Assembly: GCF_900101835.1 (NCBI RefSeq)
Contig: NZ_FNAF01000004.1
Location: 35,685-99,684, forward strand
Origin: Peptococcus niger
GTDB lineage: Bacteria; Bacillota; Peptococcia; Peptococcales; Peptococcaceae
Length of the DNA: 64,000 bases
Reading direction: 5' to 3'
Shown: piece after piece, positions 51,482-61,803 of the stretch
Numbering within the stretch: position 1 is the first letter of the stretch
How the letters are laid out: each line of letters begins with the position of its first letter
Translations under genes and position numbers: made by a program
The notes under the pieces: model-generated
Databases searched by the model: none
The model's input: the letters and a program-made list of their open reading frames with translations, nothing else
What the model was told of the DNA's origin: nothing

Positions 51482-52090
51482 ATGAAGAAATCACTCATTG
51501 TGATGACGGTGGCGGGGCTCGTCTTATGTGTTGTCGGCCTTGTTCTCACTATGGTACAATTGGCAGAGACCAATTATGTTTCTGAAGACGTTTATGCCAA
51601 AGAAATGGGCTTTTCGACCGTGAAGCAGACGCTGCACGTAGCGGCAGATAAAGGCCCCTTGACCATGGACCAGCGGCTCTGGGATATGTCCGGCTTCTAT
51701 TTAACCGTCGACAATAAACTGGCCGATGATGAGGTCAAAGTCTGGGGGACCTATGACTCCACCGAGCAGCTTAAGAACGCCTTTCGCTTGGATGATGGCT
51801 ACCGGCTGAACGTTAGCGATGACGTTTATGCAACCGGCATCGGTATGGAGTCGCCCCAGATGGTGAAAAAAATCTTGACCAAAGCGGCACAGCTCTATAA
51901 AGAAAAGCGGATGATCGGCAGCTTACAGGCCGGTGTTCACGTTATGGTCAACCAAAAAAATTACGACCGCCTTATGAAAGAGACGGACGAGGCCCAGGGG
52001 ACTTATGAACATGATGAAGATGACGGGGATTTTGAAGAAGACAGCTACTATATGAACGCTTGCATGCCTGGCCTCGTGCCTGGGGTATGA
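51482..52090 (+). CDS. Membrane-anchored hypothetical protein (PadR cassette)
   Basis: 202 aa, not recognised. N-terminal anchor MKKSLIVMTVAGLVLCVVGLVLTMVQ, then an extracytoplasmic domain with tyrosine- and aspartate-rich stretches (SEDVYAKEMGF, GYRLNVSDDVYATGIGM) and a very acidic C-terminal region (EHDEDDGDFEEDSYYMNA). In similar PadR-DUF1700 loci the next gene often encodes a DUF4097-type adhesin-like protein; this one may hold that place but does not clearly match. AAGGAGG precedes the ATG. Last gene of the cassette. Confidence 0.8.
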   Translation: MKKSLIVMTVAGLVLCVVGLVLTMVQLAETNYVSEDVYAKEMGFSTVKQTLHVAADKGPLTMDQRLWDMSGFYLTVDNKLADDEVKVWGTYDSTEQLKNAFRLDDGYRLNVSDDVYATGIGMESPQMVKKILTKAAQLYKEKRMIGSLQAGVHVMVNQKNYDRLMKETDEAQGTYEHDEDDGDFEEDSYYMNACMPGLVPGV

Positions 52091-52153
52091 AGGGGTCGAT
52101 TCTCTTGAAAGGGACGGCTCATAATGGAGTAATGTGAAGTCAGAGGTGAATGG

Positions 52154-52963
52154 ATGCCAGAAGCAGTTTCTATAGGCCGGGCGCGCGGTTTGAGTGGGTC
52201 CACCTTAAAAATCATCGCCATGGTCACCATGTTTATCGACCACATCGGGGCGGCTGTGGTGGAGCGCGGCTTTTTATACCCCCAGCTCCAGGCGGAAGGG
52301 GTGGCGCTGAATTTTGCTGTGATTAAAAGCCAATTTCCAACCATGTCGGCCCAACTTCAGCAGTATCTGATGATGGATGCGGTGCTGCGCCTGATTGGCC
52401 GCCTGGCCTTTCCAATATTTTGCTTTCTCTTGGTAGAAGGCTTTTTACACACCCGGTCTAAGGGCCACTACGCCGCTCGCTTGGCGGCGGTGGCGGTGCT
52501 TTCGGAAGCGCCCTTTGATTACGCCATTTACGGCGGTGAGGACTTATGGGCTGCGCAGAATGTGCTGTGGACCCTCCTCTTTGGCCTCTTGGGGCTGTGG
52601 GCCGGTGAAAGCCTGTGCACCGCTGTAAGAAAGCGGTTTGGCTCCTGCCCCCAAGGCTTGGCCTTGGTCGGTATCCTGCCCTTTATGGGGCTGGCGGCCT
52701 TTTGTCATACCGATTACAGCTTTTTCGGTGTGGCGCTCATTGGCCTTTTATACGTAGCCCTTTTCGCTAAGGTGAAAAATCCGCGGCTGGTGCAGAGCGG
52801 GGTTGGCGGCCTGGCCTGTGCCTTTGAATTTACCGCGCCCTTGGCATTTGTGCTGACGTACTTTTACAACGGCCGGCGTGGGTTGAATATTAAATGGATT
52901 TTCTATTTTTTCTACCCGGTGCATTTGGCCCTCTTGTACGGGGTCCGGGTGTGGCTGTATTAA
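52154..52963 (+). CDS. TraX-family membrane protein
   Basis: 269-aa membrane protein with about seven to eight helices. STLKIIAMVTMFIDHIGAAVVE at the N-terminus and GRLAFPIFCFLLVEGFLHTRS are the TraX family blocks. ALLYGVR lies at the C-terminal end. F-plasmid TraX acetylates pilin; chromosomal TraX-like proteins in Firmicutes have no known role and belong to an acyltransferase-like superfamily. GAGGTGAATGG is upstream of the ATG. It stands alone between the PadR cassette and rnc. Confidence 0.9.
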   Translation: MPEAVSIGRARGLSGSTLKIIAMVTMFIDHIGAAVVERGFLYPQLQAEGVALNFAVIKSQFPTMSAQLQQYLMMDAVLRLIGRLAFPIFCFLLVEGFLHTRSKGHYAARLAAVAVLSEAPFDYAIYGGEDLWAAQNVLWTLLFGLLGLWAGESLCTAVRKRFGSCPQGLALVGILPFMGLAAFCHTDYSFFGVALIGLLYVALFAKVKNPRLVQSGVGGLACAFEFTAPLAFVLTYFYNGRRGLNIKWIFYFFYPVHLALLYGVRVWLY

Positions 52964-52969
52964 AAGATC

Positions 52970-52999
52970 AAAGAGGCAGGTCTGCAGACCTGCCTCTTT
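52970..52999 (+). terminator. Terminator after the TraX-like gene
   Basis: A perfect 30-bp palindrome: AAAGAGGCAGGTC (52970-52982), centre TGCA, GACCTGCCTCTTT (52987-52999), followed by TT. It could work on either strand. Confidence 0.9.
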
Positions 53000-53064
53000 T
53001 GCTTTATCTTATCGGCAGTTTACGGTAAAATGAGACGATAAAGAATGACAAAGGAGGCGCAAAG

Positions 53065-53772
53065 ATGACGGAAGAACGCCGGGTTGTATTACAGGAACTC
53101 GCGCAAAAACTCGTGCCAGACGGGGATATCGCTCTGGACCTGCTGCACACCGCCTTGATCCACCCGTCTTATGTGCAAGAGCATGGCGGGATGACCAACC
53201 AACGGCTGGAATTTTTAGGCGATGCAGTGGTCGGGCTGGTGATCGCAAATTATTTTTTCTGTCAGTATCCGGAAGATGATGAAGGCAAGTTGACCCAGCG
53301 GCGGGCCACGGTGGTCTGTGAGGAGGCCTTAGCCCATGCGGCGGAACGGCTCGGCATCGGGGACTTGATGCTTTTCGGTAAAGGGGAAAGCGCTCACGGT
53401 GGTGCAAAGCGCGCGTCTAATCTAGCTGATGCCATGGAAGCGGTTTGTGCGGCAGTCTACCTGTCCATGGGGCTGGCGCCCTTGGAAGGCATTTTAGACC
53501 GGCTTTTGGGACCTGAATTGCAAATGGTCGCTGACGGTTATTACGGAGACTATAAGACGCGCTTGCAAGAATACGTACAAGCCTGTGACCATGGACAAGT
53601 GGTTTACCGGTTGCAGGACAGCCGCGGGCCAGACCACGCCAAATATTTCACGACAGAAGTCTGGGTGAATGGGGAACGCCTCGGTGTAGGGAAAGGTCGT
53701 TCCAAAAAAAATGCCGAGCGTGCGGCGGCTTTTGAAGCCTTGGTGCACTTCGGCTTGGAAAAGAAGCACTAA
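53065..53772 (+). CDS. rnc: Ribonuclease III
   Basis: Cleaves double-stranded RNA, maturing rRNA and mRNA. 235 aa. The catalytic signature NQRLEFLGDAVVGLVI is near residue 50, with the second acidic block in ASNLADAMEAVCAAVYL. The C-terminal DRBM covers residues 155-230 (YKTRLQEYVQ, VGKGRSKKNAERAAAFEAL). AAAGGAGG precedes the ATG. First of the conserved rnc-smc-ftsY order, 29 bp before smc. Confidence 0.96.
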   Translation: MTEERRVVLQELAQKLVPDGDIALDLLHTALIHPSYVQEHGGMTNQRLEFLGDAVVGLVIANYFFCQYPEDDEGKLTQRRATVVCEEALAHAAERLGIGDLMLFGKGESAHGGAKRASNLADAMEAVCAAVYLSMGLAPLEGILDRLLGPELQMVADGYYGDYKTRLQEYVQACDHGQVVYRLQDSRGPDHAKYFTTEVWVNGERLGVGKGRSKKNAERAAAFEALVHFGLEKKH

Positions 53773-53801
53773 CCCCTAGGGGCATCTATTAAGGAGGCAG
53801 C

Positions 53802-56800
53802 TTGTACCTAAAACGATTAGAATTACAGGGATTTAAATCTTTTGCCGATCGCACGATATTTGAGTTTTCACCCGGGGTGTCTGCTATTGTCGGACCGAAC
53901 GGAAGTGGCAAGTCCAATGTTGTGGATGCGGTCCGCTGGGTTTTAGGTGAGCAAAGCGCTAAAACCTTGCGCGGCGGTAAAATGGAAGACGTGATTTTTT
54001 CCGGCAGTCACGGCCGCAAACCGGTTGGCATGGCAAAAGTGACCCTGATTTTAGACAACAGCGACGGCGGCCTGCCCCTGGATTATGCAGAGGTGGCCGT
54101 GGCGCGGACCCTGTATCGGTCTGGTGAAAGCCGGTATGAAATCAACCGGCAGGGCGTCCGTTTACGTGATGTTCAGGAATTGTTCATGGACACCGGTTTG
54201 GGCAAGGACGGCTTTTCTGTGATCGGTCAGGGCAAGATCGATGATATTTTGTCCCTGCAAGCGGATGAGCGCCGCGGCTTAATTGAAGAAGCCGCCGGTA
54301 TCAGCAAATACAAGTACCGGAAACGTGAGGCGGAGCGGCGTTTAGCCAGCACTGAGGGCGATATTGACCGCTTAGAGGATATTTTTTATGAATTGGACAG
54401 CCGCCTGCCGGCCCTGGCGGAACAGGCCGAAGCGGTTGAACGCTATCAGGCCTTGGATCAGCAAGAAAAGGCTGTGCATTTGGCTCAACTGGTGTCGGCT
54501 TACGATGAAGCGCAAGCGCAGCATGAGCGGGTCGGCAATCAATTGGCAGAGGCGGAAGAGGCTTATGTTGCCACCGTCAAGGCTGTCCAGGAGGTGACCG
54601 TCGAGGATACAGAAGCGCGTCATTTGCGGATGCAGACGGCAGATGCCTTGCAGGCCTTAAATGAACGCCATCTTGAGCTGGTGCAGCGTCATGATGAGGC
54701 TGCCCGGGAAGCGGCTGTAGCCTCGGAACGGTTGCGGCAGTTGGAAGGCCTCTTGACAGAGGACGGCCAACGCTTGGCGCAAGAAAAGGCCAAATGGGGC
54801 CAGGGAGAAGACCACTTGCGCCAATTGGCGGAAAAAGAAAGGGGCTTAAGTGAAGCCCGCGATGCCCTCAAGGCGGAATTGGCCCAGTTGGATGATGCCC
54901 TATCCGGTCACCGTCGGTTGCGCGACCGGGACAGCCAGGCTTTAGAGGCCTTGGCACAGGCTCAGTTTGCTGTTTTGCGCGAGCAATCCGATGCCCGCAA
55001 CCGCTTGGCCCGCTTGGAAGAACAGGCCAAGGGGGATGACCAACGCTCAGCCCGACACCAGCAGGCAGCTGCTCAATTGGCGGAAAAAGAGGCGGAGGTT
55101 CAGGCACGTTCAGACGCCGCCCGGCAGGCGGTTACGGACAGTGCCGAGCAAGTGCAGGCTGCGGAAACCGCGCTGGTCGCGGTGCAAAAAGAGATTGATG
55201 TGAACCGCAGTCAAGCGGATAAAACAGCTGAAAAACTGGCGACCTTAAATAAAGAGCGGATTCAGACGGAGAGTCGATTAAAAGCTCTGGGCGACTTAGA
55301 GGCAGCTGGTGCCGGTTATTACGGCGGTGTCCAAGCCGTGTTAAAGCATCGGAAAGAATTGACTGGCTTGGTTGGAACGGTGGCCCAGCGCATCAGCTTT
55401 GATCCGCAGTATGGACCTGCCCTGGAAAGCGCCTTGGGCGGTGCAGCTCAGCACATTATTGCCGAGAATGATGCGGCGGCCCAGCGTGCTATCAACTGGT
55501 TGAAGCAAAGCAAAAGCGGCCGCGCCACTTTCTTGCCCCGGAATACCGTTCGCGGAGGAGCGCCCGGGAAGGCCCTTGAGGACCCGGCCTTTATCGGCTA
55601 TGCGGTGGACCTGGTGCGTTTTGCAGCGGAAGATGAAGGCATCATGCGCCAGCTTTTGGGGCGGATTGCCATTGTGAAAACCTTGCCGGATGCGGTGCGC
55701 TTGGCCAAACTGGGTGGCTTTCGCCAGCGCCTAGTGACCCTGGAAGGGGAACTGGTAAGCCCCGGTGGGAGCTTGTCCGGTGGTCGCGGTAAGGGGCAGT
55801 CTGTGCTCAGCCGAACAGCTGAACGCTTGACCTTAAAAGAGCGGTTGACCACCCTTGCCCAGGCGGAAACCGATGCGGAGACGGCTGTGACCGATTGGCG
55901 TGCCCTGTTGGCCCAAGCCAATGACCGCCTCAGCAGCTGCCGGGACCATCTTTCCGAGGCGCGCCAGCGGCATGCCCTGGCCCTACAGGAGCAGGAAGCG
56001 GTAGAAAAAGACCTGGCTGCAGTTGAGCGCGAAACAAGGGCCCTTGACTTGGAAGCCGACCGGATGACAGCAGACCAAAAGGAACGCGAAGCCGCCGTTA
56101 CCGCTGCCCAGGCAGACTTATCTGCGGCCCTGGCGCAATTTGCTGCCAATGAAGCGGAAGAGAAGCGGCTCAAGGAGCGCCTGGCTGAAAGCGGCGGTGA
56201 AGACGACAGCTTGGTCGAAAAACGGCAAAACTGTCAAGTGGCTCTGGCCCAGGCCCAGGAAAGCCTGCGCCACCAGGCCGAATCCGTTCGTGAAGCCCAG
56301 GACCGGCAGCTGGCCTTAGACAAGGAATTGGAAAGCCTGTCCGCCTTGCAGACCAGCCGCCAAAGGGAAGTGGCGTCCTTGCGCCAGACCCTTGCCGACA
56401 ACAATACCGATGCCACTTCCGCTGAAGCAGACTTGGCGACTGCCCAGAAAGAGCTGCTGACCCTGCGGGAAGACCTACAACATTGGCAAAGGCGGGAAAG
56501 TGACCTGAGCCTCCGCTTAAGGGAATTAACGGGGGAACGAGATCGGGCCAAGGATGGCTACGATAAGCTCTTGGCCCAGGTCATTCGCATTCGGGATAAA
56601 AGCGACCAGGCCGTGCAAACGGTGACAGAAGGTTTTGAGTTGACCATGGCCGAAGCGGCGGACCGGGCGGATAAAAGCTTGCTGGAAGCCTATGGGGCGA
56701 AAGACTTGGCGCGCTGGCGGCGGGAGAAAGCCGCCATGGGACCCCTGAATTTTAATGCGCCGGAAGAATACGCCGCCCTGTCAGAGCGCAGCAGCTTTTT

Positions 56801-57350
56801 ACGGGCCCAGCTGGACGACTTGGAGGGGGCTAAAAAACGTCTGGAAAAAGTCATCGCTGAGATGGAAACGGTTATGGCAACACGGTTTGCGGAAACCTTT
56901 CATGAATTGAATGACCGCTTTAACCGTATTTTTCAGCAAATTTTTCGTGGTGGCCAAGCCCACTTGGCCTTGTCCATGCCTGAGAATATCTTGGAAACAG
57001 GGGTGGACATTATGGCGCAGCCGCCCGGCAAACGGGAACGGACCCTGACCCTCTTATCCGGGGGTGAACGGGCCATGACCGCCATTGCCTTGCTTTTTGC
57101 CCTGCTGGAAGTGCGCCCCAGTCCCTTTGTCATCTTGGATGAAATTGAAGCGGCCCTTGATGCCGCTAATGTGGAGCGGTTTGCCCGTTTTATTGAAAGC
57201 TATGCCGACGGAACCCAATTTGTCGTGATCAGCCATCGCCAAGGGACCATGGATGCGGCTGACCGTTTATACGGCGTCACCATGGACAAGGATGGGGTCA
57301 GCCGGTTGGTATCCGTACGGCTTGAAGATTATTTGGAAGAGGAGGACTAA
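53802..57350 (+). CDS. smc: Chromosome segregation protein SMC
   Basis: 1182-aa condensin ATPase. Walker [21 protein letters not shown] lies near residue 30. Long coiled coils flank a hinge at about residues 500-655 ([13 protein letters not shown] to [11 protein letters not shown]). The C-terminal signature [20 protein letters not shown], at about residue 1085, and Walker [17 protein letters not shown] close the ATPase head. Starts at TTG 53802 ([18 protein letters not shown]) with AAGGAGG upstream. Partners ScpA and ScpB are not in the window. One base separates it from ftsY. Confidence 0.97.
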   Translation: MYLKRLELQGFKSFADRTIFEFSPGVSAIVGPNGSGKSNVVDAVRWVLGEQSAKTLRGGKMEDVIFSGSHGRKPVGMAKVTLILDNSDGGLPLDYAEVAVARTLYRSGESRYEINRQGVRLRDVQELFMDTGLGKDGFSVIGQGKIDDILSLQADERRGLIEEAAGISKYKYRKREAERRLASTEGDIDRLEDIFYELDSRLPALAEQAEAVERYQALDQQEKAVHLAQLVSAYDEAQAQHERVGNQLAEAEEAYVATVKAVQEVTVEDTEARHLRMQTADALQALNERHLELVQRHDEAAREAAVASERLRQLEGLLTEDGQRLAQEKAKWGQGEDHLRQLAEKERGLSEARDALKAELAQLDDALSGHRRLRDRDSQALEALAQAQFAVLREQSDARNRLARLEEQAKGDDQRSARHQQAAAQLAEKEAEVQARSDAARQAVTDSAEQVQAAETALVAVQKEIDVNRSQADKTAEKLATLNKERIQTESRLKALGDLEAAGAGYYGGVQAVLKHRKELTGLVGTVAQRISFDPQYGPALESALGGAAQHIIAENDAAAQRAINWLKQSKSGRATFLPRNTVRGGAPGKALEDPAFIGYAVDLVRFAAEDEGIMRQLLGRIAIVKTLPDAVRLAKLGGFRQRLVTLEGELVSPGGSLSGGRGKGQSVLSRTAERLTLKERLTTLAQAETDAETAVTDWRALLAQANDRLSSCRDHLSEARQRHALALQEQEAVEKDLAAVERETRALDLEADRMTADQKEREAAVTAAQADLSAALAQFAANEAEEKRLKERLAESGGEDDSLVEKRQNCQVALAQAQESLRHQAESVREAQDRQLALDKELESLSALQTSRQREVASLRQTLADNNTDATSAEADLATAQKELLTLREDLQHWQRRESDLSLRLRELTGERDRAKDGYDKLLAQVIRIRDKSDQAVQTVTEGFELTMAEAADRADKSLLEAYGAKDLARWRREKAAMGPLNFNAPEEYAALSERSSFLRAQLDDLEGAKKRLEKVIAEMETVMATRFAETFHELNDRFNRIFQQIFRGGQAHLALSMPENILETGVDIMAQPPGKRERTLTLLSGGERAMTAIALLFALLEVRPSPFVILDEIEAALDAANVERFARFIESYADGTQFVVISHRQGTMDAADRLYGVTMDKDGVSRLVSVRLEDYLEEED

Positions 57351-57351
57351 T

Positions 57352-58398
57352 ATGGGCTTATTTGATCGTTTTTTCAAATCGGCAGAAAAGGCCGAGCCGA
57401 CTGATGTGGAAACCTTGAACCGTGAACTGAATCAGGGGCTGGAAAAAACCCGGCACGGATTTATGGATAAATTGTTCGGCATGATTTCCGGCAAGGAAAT
57501 CGATGACGATTTATACGAAGACCTGGAAGAAGCCTTGATTTCCGGTGATGTTGGCGTCAATACGGCGCTTGAATTGGTGGAAAACCTGCGGGAACGGGAG
57601 CGGAAGGACAAGCTGAAAACAGCAGAAGATTTACAAAAGGCCCTGGCTGAAGAATTACAGGCACGGCTGGCTGTACCCGACGCTGTGTTGGCGGAAGTGC
57701 CGGGGGCCTTGAACATTATCTTGGTGGTGGGGGTCAACGGGGTTGGCAAGACCACCTCCATTGGTAAATTGGCCTATCTGCTGCAAGGGGAAGGCAAGCG
57801 GGTGCTCCTGGCAGCGGCAGATACTTTCCGGGCTGCCGCATCTGAGCAGCTGAAAATTTGGGGAGACCGGGTTGGTTGTGGTGTCATTGCCCACCAGGAA
57901 GGGGCAGATCCGGCGGCGGTGGTCTTTGATGCCATTGCCGCCGCCAAAAGCCGGTCGGTTGACTGGCTCATCATCGACACCGCAGGCCGGTTGCACAATA
58001 AGGTAAACCTGATGAACGAGCTGAACAAGATCCGTCGGATCATCGATCGGGAGGCGCCCGATGCCCTACGTGAAGTGCTCTTGGTATTGGACGCCACCAC
58101 CGGACAAAACGCCCTGTCTCAGGCTAAGGCCTTCAGTGAAGCCACCGGTTTGACCGGGGTCATTCTAACCAAGTTGGACGGGACGGCTAAGGGTGGTGTG
58201 GTCATCGGCATCAATTCGGAATATGATCTGCCGGTGAAATTTGTCGGCGTAGGGGAACAGATGGACCAGCTGCTTCCTTTTAACGCCAGTGACTTTGCCA
58301 GTGCCTTATTTGCCGGTATCCAGGCTGATGAAGCTGGCTCCGACGATGGTCAATCCGAAGAGGAGACACCAGACCAGGAGGCGGCAACGGATGACTAA
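57352..58398 (+). CDS. ftsY: Signal recognition particle receptor FtsY
   Basis: GTPase receptor for the SRP-ribosome complex at the membrane. 348 aa with a short N-terminal A region. The NG domain has G1 [39 protein letters not shown] and [12 protein letters not shown], and ends with [17 protein letters not shown]. An acidic tail ([18 protein letters not shown]) is unusual at the C-terminus. The start at 57352 follows GAGGAGG; the longer frame from 57253 lies in smc. It overlaps mtaD by 8 bp. Confidence 0.96.
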   Translation: MGLFDRFFKSAEKAEPTDVETLNRELNQGLEKTRHGFMDKLFGMISGKEIDDDLYEDLEEALISGDVGVNTALELVENLRERERKDKLKTAEDLQKALAEELQARLAVPDAVLAEVPGALNIILVVGVNGVGKTTSIGKLAYLLQGEGKRVLLAAADTFRAAASEQLKIWGDRVGCGVIAHQEGADPAAVVFDAIAAAKSRSVDWLIIDTAGRLHNKVNLMNELNKIRRIIDREAPDALREVLLVLDATTGQNALSQAKAFSEATGLTGVILTKLDGTAKGGVVIGINSEYDLPVKFVGVGEQMDQLLPFNASDFASALFAGIQADEAGSDDGQSEEETPDQEAATDD

Positions 58399-59677
58399 AC
58401 CGCTCTTTTTTAAAGATGCCACTTACCTGGCCGGAGACAATCTGACCCTTGAAGGGGGCAGTATCCTTGTTGAAGATGGAAAAATTTCCGCTCTTGGCGC
58501 CCAGCTTGCGCCGCCTGCCGGAGCGGAAGTGGTCAATGCTGAGGATTATTTGATAACGCCGGGCTTTGTCAACACCCACAGCCATGCGGCCATGAGCCTA
58601 TTGCGCGGTTACGGCGGCGACCAGAATTTAAAAACCTGGTTGAATGATTATATTTGGCCGGTGGAAGCACGACTGACCGATGAAGATGTCTACTGGGGGA
58701 CCCTCCTAAGCCTTATGGAAATGATGGCCGCCGGTGTCACCACCCTTGCGGATATGTATGACCACATGGATGCCGTTGCCCAAGCCGTTGCGGAAAGCGG
58801 TCTGCGGGCCAACCTGTCACGGGGGATGATTGGTTTTACAGATGATGACCGCCATTCCTTGAAAGAAAATGACGACCTTTTTGACCGGTGGCATGATTAC
58901 GATAAGGGCCGCATTAAAGTGTGGTACGGACCGCATGCCACCAATACCTGCTCGCCTGATTATTTGCGGGAGGTTGCCGACCATGCCCGAGAACGGCAAA
59001 CGGGAATTCACATTCACGTCAGTGAAACAGAGGAAGAGTTTGACAGCTTGCAGGAAGCCTACCAGATGACCCCGGTCGCCCTGGCTGAATCTTGTGGCCT
59101 CTTTGACCGGCCTTGTCTGATTGCCCACGGCGTCTGGTTGACCGAAGCCGACATGGATATTTTGGCAGACCACCACGTGGGGGTGGCCCACAACCCGGCC
59201 AGCAATATGAAACTGGCCAGCGGTGTCTGTCCGGTGGCGGACTTACGCCGCCGGGGTATCCCTGTCGGCCTGGGCACCGATGGCGCCTCGTCAAACAATC
59301 GCCAATCTGTCTTGCGGGATGCCCAACTGGCGGCCCTGCTGCAAAAAGTGACCCGGCTTGACCCGACCCTCGTTTCTGCCCAGGACGCTTTGAAAATGGC
59401 GACCATTGAGGGAGCCCGCGCCCTGCACTGGGCCGATGACATCGGGAGCATTGCCGTTGGTAAGGCGGCAGACCTGGTCTGCTTTGATGCCACCGCCCCC
59501 TGGTGGGTGCCCAATCACGATCCTGCCGCTACCCTCATATACGCGGCCCATTCCGATGATGTGCGGCGCGTTTATGCGAGCGGGAAGTTGATTTACGCCA
59601 ATCGGACCTGGCCTCAGTTGGATACAGAACATATTTTGCAGGAAGTGCGCCGGCGAGCTGAAAAAATTCTCAAATAA
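58391..59677 (+). CDS. mtaD: 5-methylthioadenosine / S-adenosylhomocysteine deaminase
   Basis: 428-aa amidohydrolase deaminating MTA and SAH. Metal ligands appear in NTHSHAAMSLLRGYGGDQNLKTWL, IHVSETEEE, AHGVWL and GTDGASSNN. ATIEGARALHWADDIGSIAVGKAADLVCFD closes the barrel and the beta-sandwich. MTA is made by SpeE, so this gene could recycle it in the same genome; SAH comes from methyltransferases such as RlmB. The ATG at 58391 overlaps ftsY by 8 bp, with ACCAGGAGG upstream. Guanine deaminase-like relatives cannot be fully excluded. Confidence 0.9.
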   Translation: MTKPLFFKDATYLAGDNLTLEGGSILVEDGKISALGAQLAPPAGAEVVNAEDYLITPGFVNTHSHAAMSLLRGYGGDQNLKTWLNDYIWPVEARLTDEDVYWGTLLSLMEMMAAGVTTLADMYDHMDAVAQAVAESGLRANLSRGMIGFTDDDRHSLKENDDLFDRWHDYDKGRIKVWYGPHATNTCSPDYLREVADHARERQTGIHIHVSETEEEFDSLQEAYQMTPVALAESCGLFDRPCLIAHGVWLTEADMDILADHHVGVAHNPASNMKLASGVCPVADLRRRGIPVGLGTDGASSNNRQSVLRDAQLAALLQKVTRLDPTLVSAQDALKMATIEGARALHWADDIGSIAVGKAADLVCFDATAPWWVPNHDPAATLIYAAHSDDVRRVYASGKLIYANRTWPQLDTEHILQEVRRRAEKILK

Positions 59678-59680
59678 AGA

Positions 59681-59718
59681 AGCGCTGTTGTCCCATCATG
59701 AGGACAACAGCGCTTTTT
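59681..59718. terminator. Terminator between mtaD and the NDH-2 gene
   Basis: AGCGCTGTTGTCC (59681-59693) / GGACAACAGCGCT (59702-59714), 8-nt loop, TTTTT on the right. On the minus strand the following bases are less T-rich. Confidence 0.9.
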
Positions 59719-59729
59719 CGTTATAGGGA

Positions 59730-60962
59730 TTAGAAATTGAAGAGCTTGAAGAGACGGGTATGCTTAATGGCATTATACAGGCCGGAGACCTTGTAATCGG
59801 TTACGGATTCAATAAAGAGCTTGAGCCGCATGGCCAAAAAGCCTTTGACGGTACGGCCTTTTAAGTCTGCCAACCCGTGTCGGGCGCCTAAGGAACAGAC
59901 CGTTCCGCGGTAGTGGTAGACAAAGGCGTGGCGTGGTCGACGTAAAATGGTACGGACAATGTTATCGGCAGCGTGGTAGCCCATCTGGGTAGCAATTTGT
60001 GCGGTAGTTGGTTCGGGGCGGTCTTTGCCCTTGCTGATAAAGGCGGCACAATCGCCGAGTACGTAGATGTTGTCATAGCCCGGGGCGGTCAAGTCTGAAT
60101 TAACGATCAACCGGCCACGTTTCACCGCATCACCGAAGGTCTCCTTCATAAGCGGACTGCCGCTGACGCCGCCGGTCCAAATCAGGGTATTGGCCTTGAA
60201 TTCATGGTCGCCATTTTCGTCCTTAAAGCGGAAGCTCTTGGGCGTTGCCTCATGAATCATGGCATCCATGTAAAAGGAAATGCCGCAGGATACCAGGTAG
60301 TCCATGACCTCTTGAGCCTCTTTCGGCGAAAACATCGGCAAAAATTGATGGTCGGCACTGACGCAGCGAATGGAAACCAGGGATTGATCTATGCCGTATT
60401 TCTTGCACAAGAGTGGCACCCGATCGCCGATTTCACCCAGCAATTCGGTCCCCGTAAATCCGGAACCGCCGACTAAAATGGCCAAGTCCAAGGGGTCGCG
60501 GTCCGCTGCATCGGCAAAGGCATAGCGCCGGAAACAATCCTCAATATGTCGGGCAATGGCCTCACTCTGCGCCAGGTTTTCAATTTGAAAGGCGTTTTCC
60601 GCCATGCCCTGAATACCAAAGGTTTCCGGTACAAATCCCAAGGCAATCACCAGATAATCATAAGCTAAGTCTTCTTCAGAAGTGTGGACCAGCTGGTTTT
60701 TTCGGTCAATGGACAGGACTTCCGCTTTTAAAACGCGGGCATGGGGCTGGCGCACCACAGGCACCAGGTCATAAGAGATGTCCTGACTGAGCGCATTACC
60801 TAAAGCCACTTCATGCAAGGAAATTTTATTAACGTGGTAGCCGTTGCGGTCCACCAAGGTGATCATCGCTTGGCCGGGCTGTAATTTTTTTTGTAAACGA
60901 TAGGCGGCGCATAGTCCACCGTAGCCGGCGCCTAAAATAACGATATGAGGACGAGTTGTCAT
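59730..60962 (-). CDS. Type II NADH dehydrogenase (NDH-2)
   Basis: 410-aa flavoprotein oxidising NADH without pumping protons. The FAD motif VILGAGYGGLCAAYRLQK is at the N-terminus and the NADH motif LVGGSGFTGTELLGEIGD near residue 160. YVLGDCAAF is the second FAD block and the C-terminal tail (VTDYKVSGLYNAIKHTRLFKLFNF) is amphipathic, as in membrane-attached NDH-2. The start at 60962 follows AGAAGG; an ATG at 60980 has no site. Its electron acceptor is a quinone in other bacteria. It is monocistronic. Confidence 0.92.
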   Translation of the reverse strand: MTTRPHIVILGAGYGGLCAAYRLQKKLQPGQAMITLVDRNGYHVNKISLHEVALGNALSQDISYDLVPVVRQPHARVLKAEVLSIDRKNQLVHTSEEDLAYDYLVIALGFVPETFGIQGMAENAFQIENLAQSEAIARHIEDCFRRYAFADAADRDPLDLAILVGGSGFTGTELLGEIGDRVPLLCKKYGIDQSLVSIRCVSADHQFLPMFSPKEAQEVMDYLVSCGISFYMDAMIHEATPKSFRFKDENGDHEFKANTLIWTGGVSGSPLMKETFGDAVKRGRLIVNSDLTAPGYDNIYVLGDCAAFISKGKDRPEPTTAQIATQMGYHAADNIVRTILRRPRHAFVYHYRGTVCSLGARHGLADLKGRTVKGFLAMRLKLFIESVTDYKVSGLYNAIKHTRLFKLFNF

Positions 60963-61093
60963 TCGATAGCCTTCTCTCATTTAAATTTATGTTACAAATC
61001 GGTGAAAATATCAACCGCTATCTTCATACCATTATTTGATAAAATAAAAACATTATTGTGACAACAAAAGAGAATCTAGTTTTGAAAACCATG

Positions 61094-61121
61094 TTGACTA
61101 ATATGATGAACGTGATATACT
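61094..61121 (+). promoter_or_regulatory. Promoter of the DUF1836 gene
   Basis: TTGACT (61094-61099), 16-bp spacer, TATACT (61116-61121), about 28 bp before the start codon. Confidence 0.75.
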
Positions 61122-61148
61122 GGTAATGGTTTTGAAATGGAGGTGCGT

Positions 61149-61775
61149 ATGTCTCATTTTGAAGAAAGGTTAAGTGCCTGGGGGCAGGAGATTGAAGCCA
61201 TTCATTTGCCACGGTGGGATGAACTGCCGGATTTTCATTTGTACATGGATCAATTGGTCCCTTTTGTGAATGACCATTGTGCTTTTTTACAAATTACAGA
61301 TGATGATAAGTTATTGACCCCGGCCATGATCAACAATTACGTCAAACAGCGGATTATGCCAAAGCCGGTTAAAAAACGCTATAGCCGGGTGCATTTGGCC
61401 TACCTGATGGTTTTGGTATCGCTCAAGCCGGTGCTGTCCATTCAAGATATTGCCGATGGACTGCAGCTGCAAGTGGTGGCCTTTCGCGGGGATTACCGAG
61501 CGGCCTATAATCTTTTTTGCAAACAGTATGAGCGCAGCCTGCACCACATCGGTCGCGTTGCCAGAGGCGATCTCGACAGCGCGCATATGATTGATAAATT
61601 ACCGCCCAGTATGTTGGGCATGCACATGGCCACCTTGTCCGTTGCCAGCCATATTTTTGCCAAAGAGGTTTTGAGCATTCTGCGCGATATGGGGCAGCCC
61701 TTGCGTCGGTCTGCTGGCTTGAACAATAAACCGAGTGCCAGGGCCGAGGGGACACCAGGGCCGGATAAGCAATAG
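61149..61775 (+). CDS. DUF1836-domain protein
   Basis: 208 aa. MSHFEERLSAWGQ, then LPRWDELPDFHLYMDQLVPFVND and LLTPAMINNYVKQRIMPKPVKKRYSRVHLAYLMVLVSLK, is the DUF1836 pattern, which contains a MerR-like winged HTH. So it may be a DNA-binding protein. The C-terminal part has no recognised domain and ends in a polar tail. GGAGGTGCGT lies just before the ATG at 61149. It is followed by a degV gene 28 bp on, a pairing seen in other Firmicutes; they probably share a transcript. Confidence 0.88.
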   Translation: MSHFEERLSAWGQEIEAIHLPRWDELPDFHLYMDQLVPFVNDHCAFLQITDDDKLLTPAMINNYVKQRIMPKPVKKRYSRVHLAYLMVLVSLKPVLSIQDIADGLQLQVVAFRGDYRAAYNLFCKQYERSLHHIGRVARGDLDSAHMIDKLPPSMLGMHMATLSVASHIFAKEVLSILRDMGQPLRRSAGLNNKPSARAEGTPGPDKQ

Positions 61776-61803
61776 AGATGATAGAAGAGAAAGTGGGTAT
61801 AGT

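Noticed and set aside
52091-52153. Promoter before the TraX-like gene (TTGAAA and CATAAT)
   Set aside because: The boxes are only 9 bp apart, too close for sigma-A.
54372-56551. Several long minus-strand frames inside smc
   Set aside because: They mirror the GC-rich, biased codon use of smc, have no ribosome binding sites and resemble no protein family.
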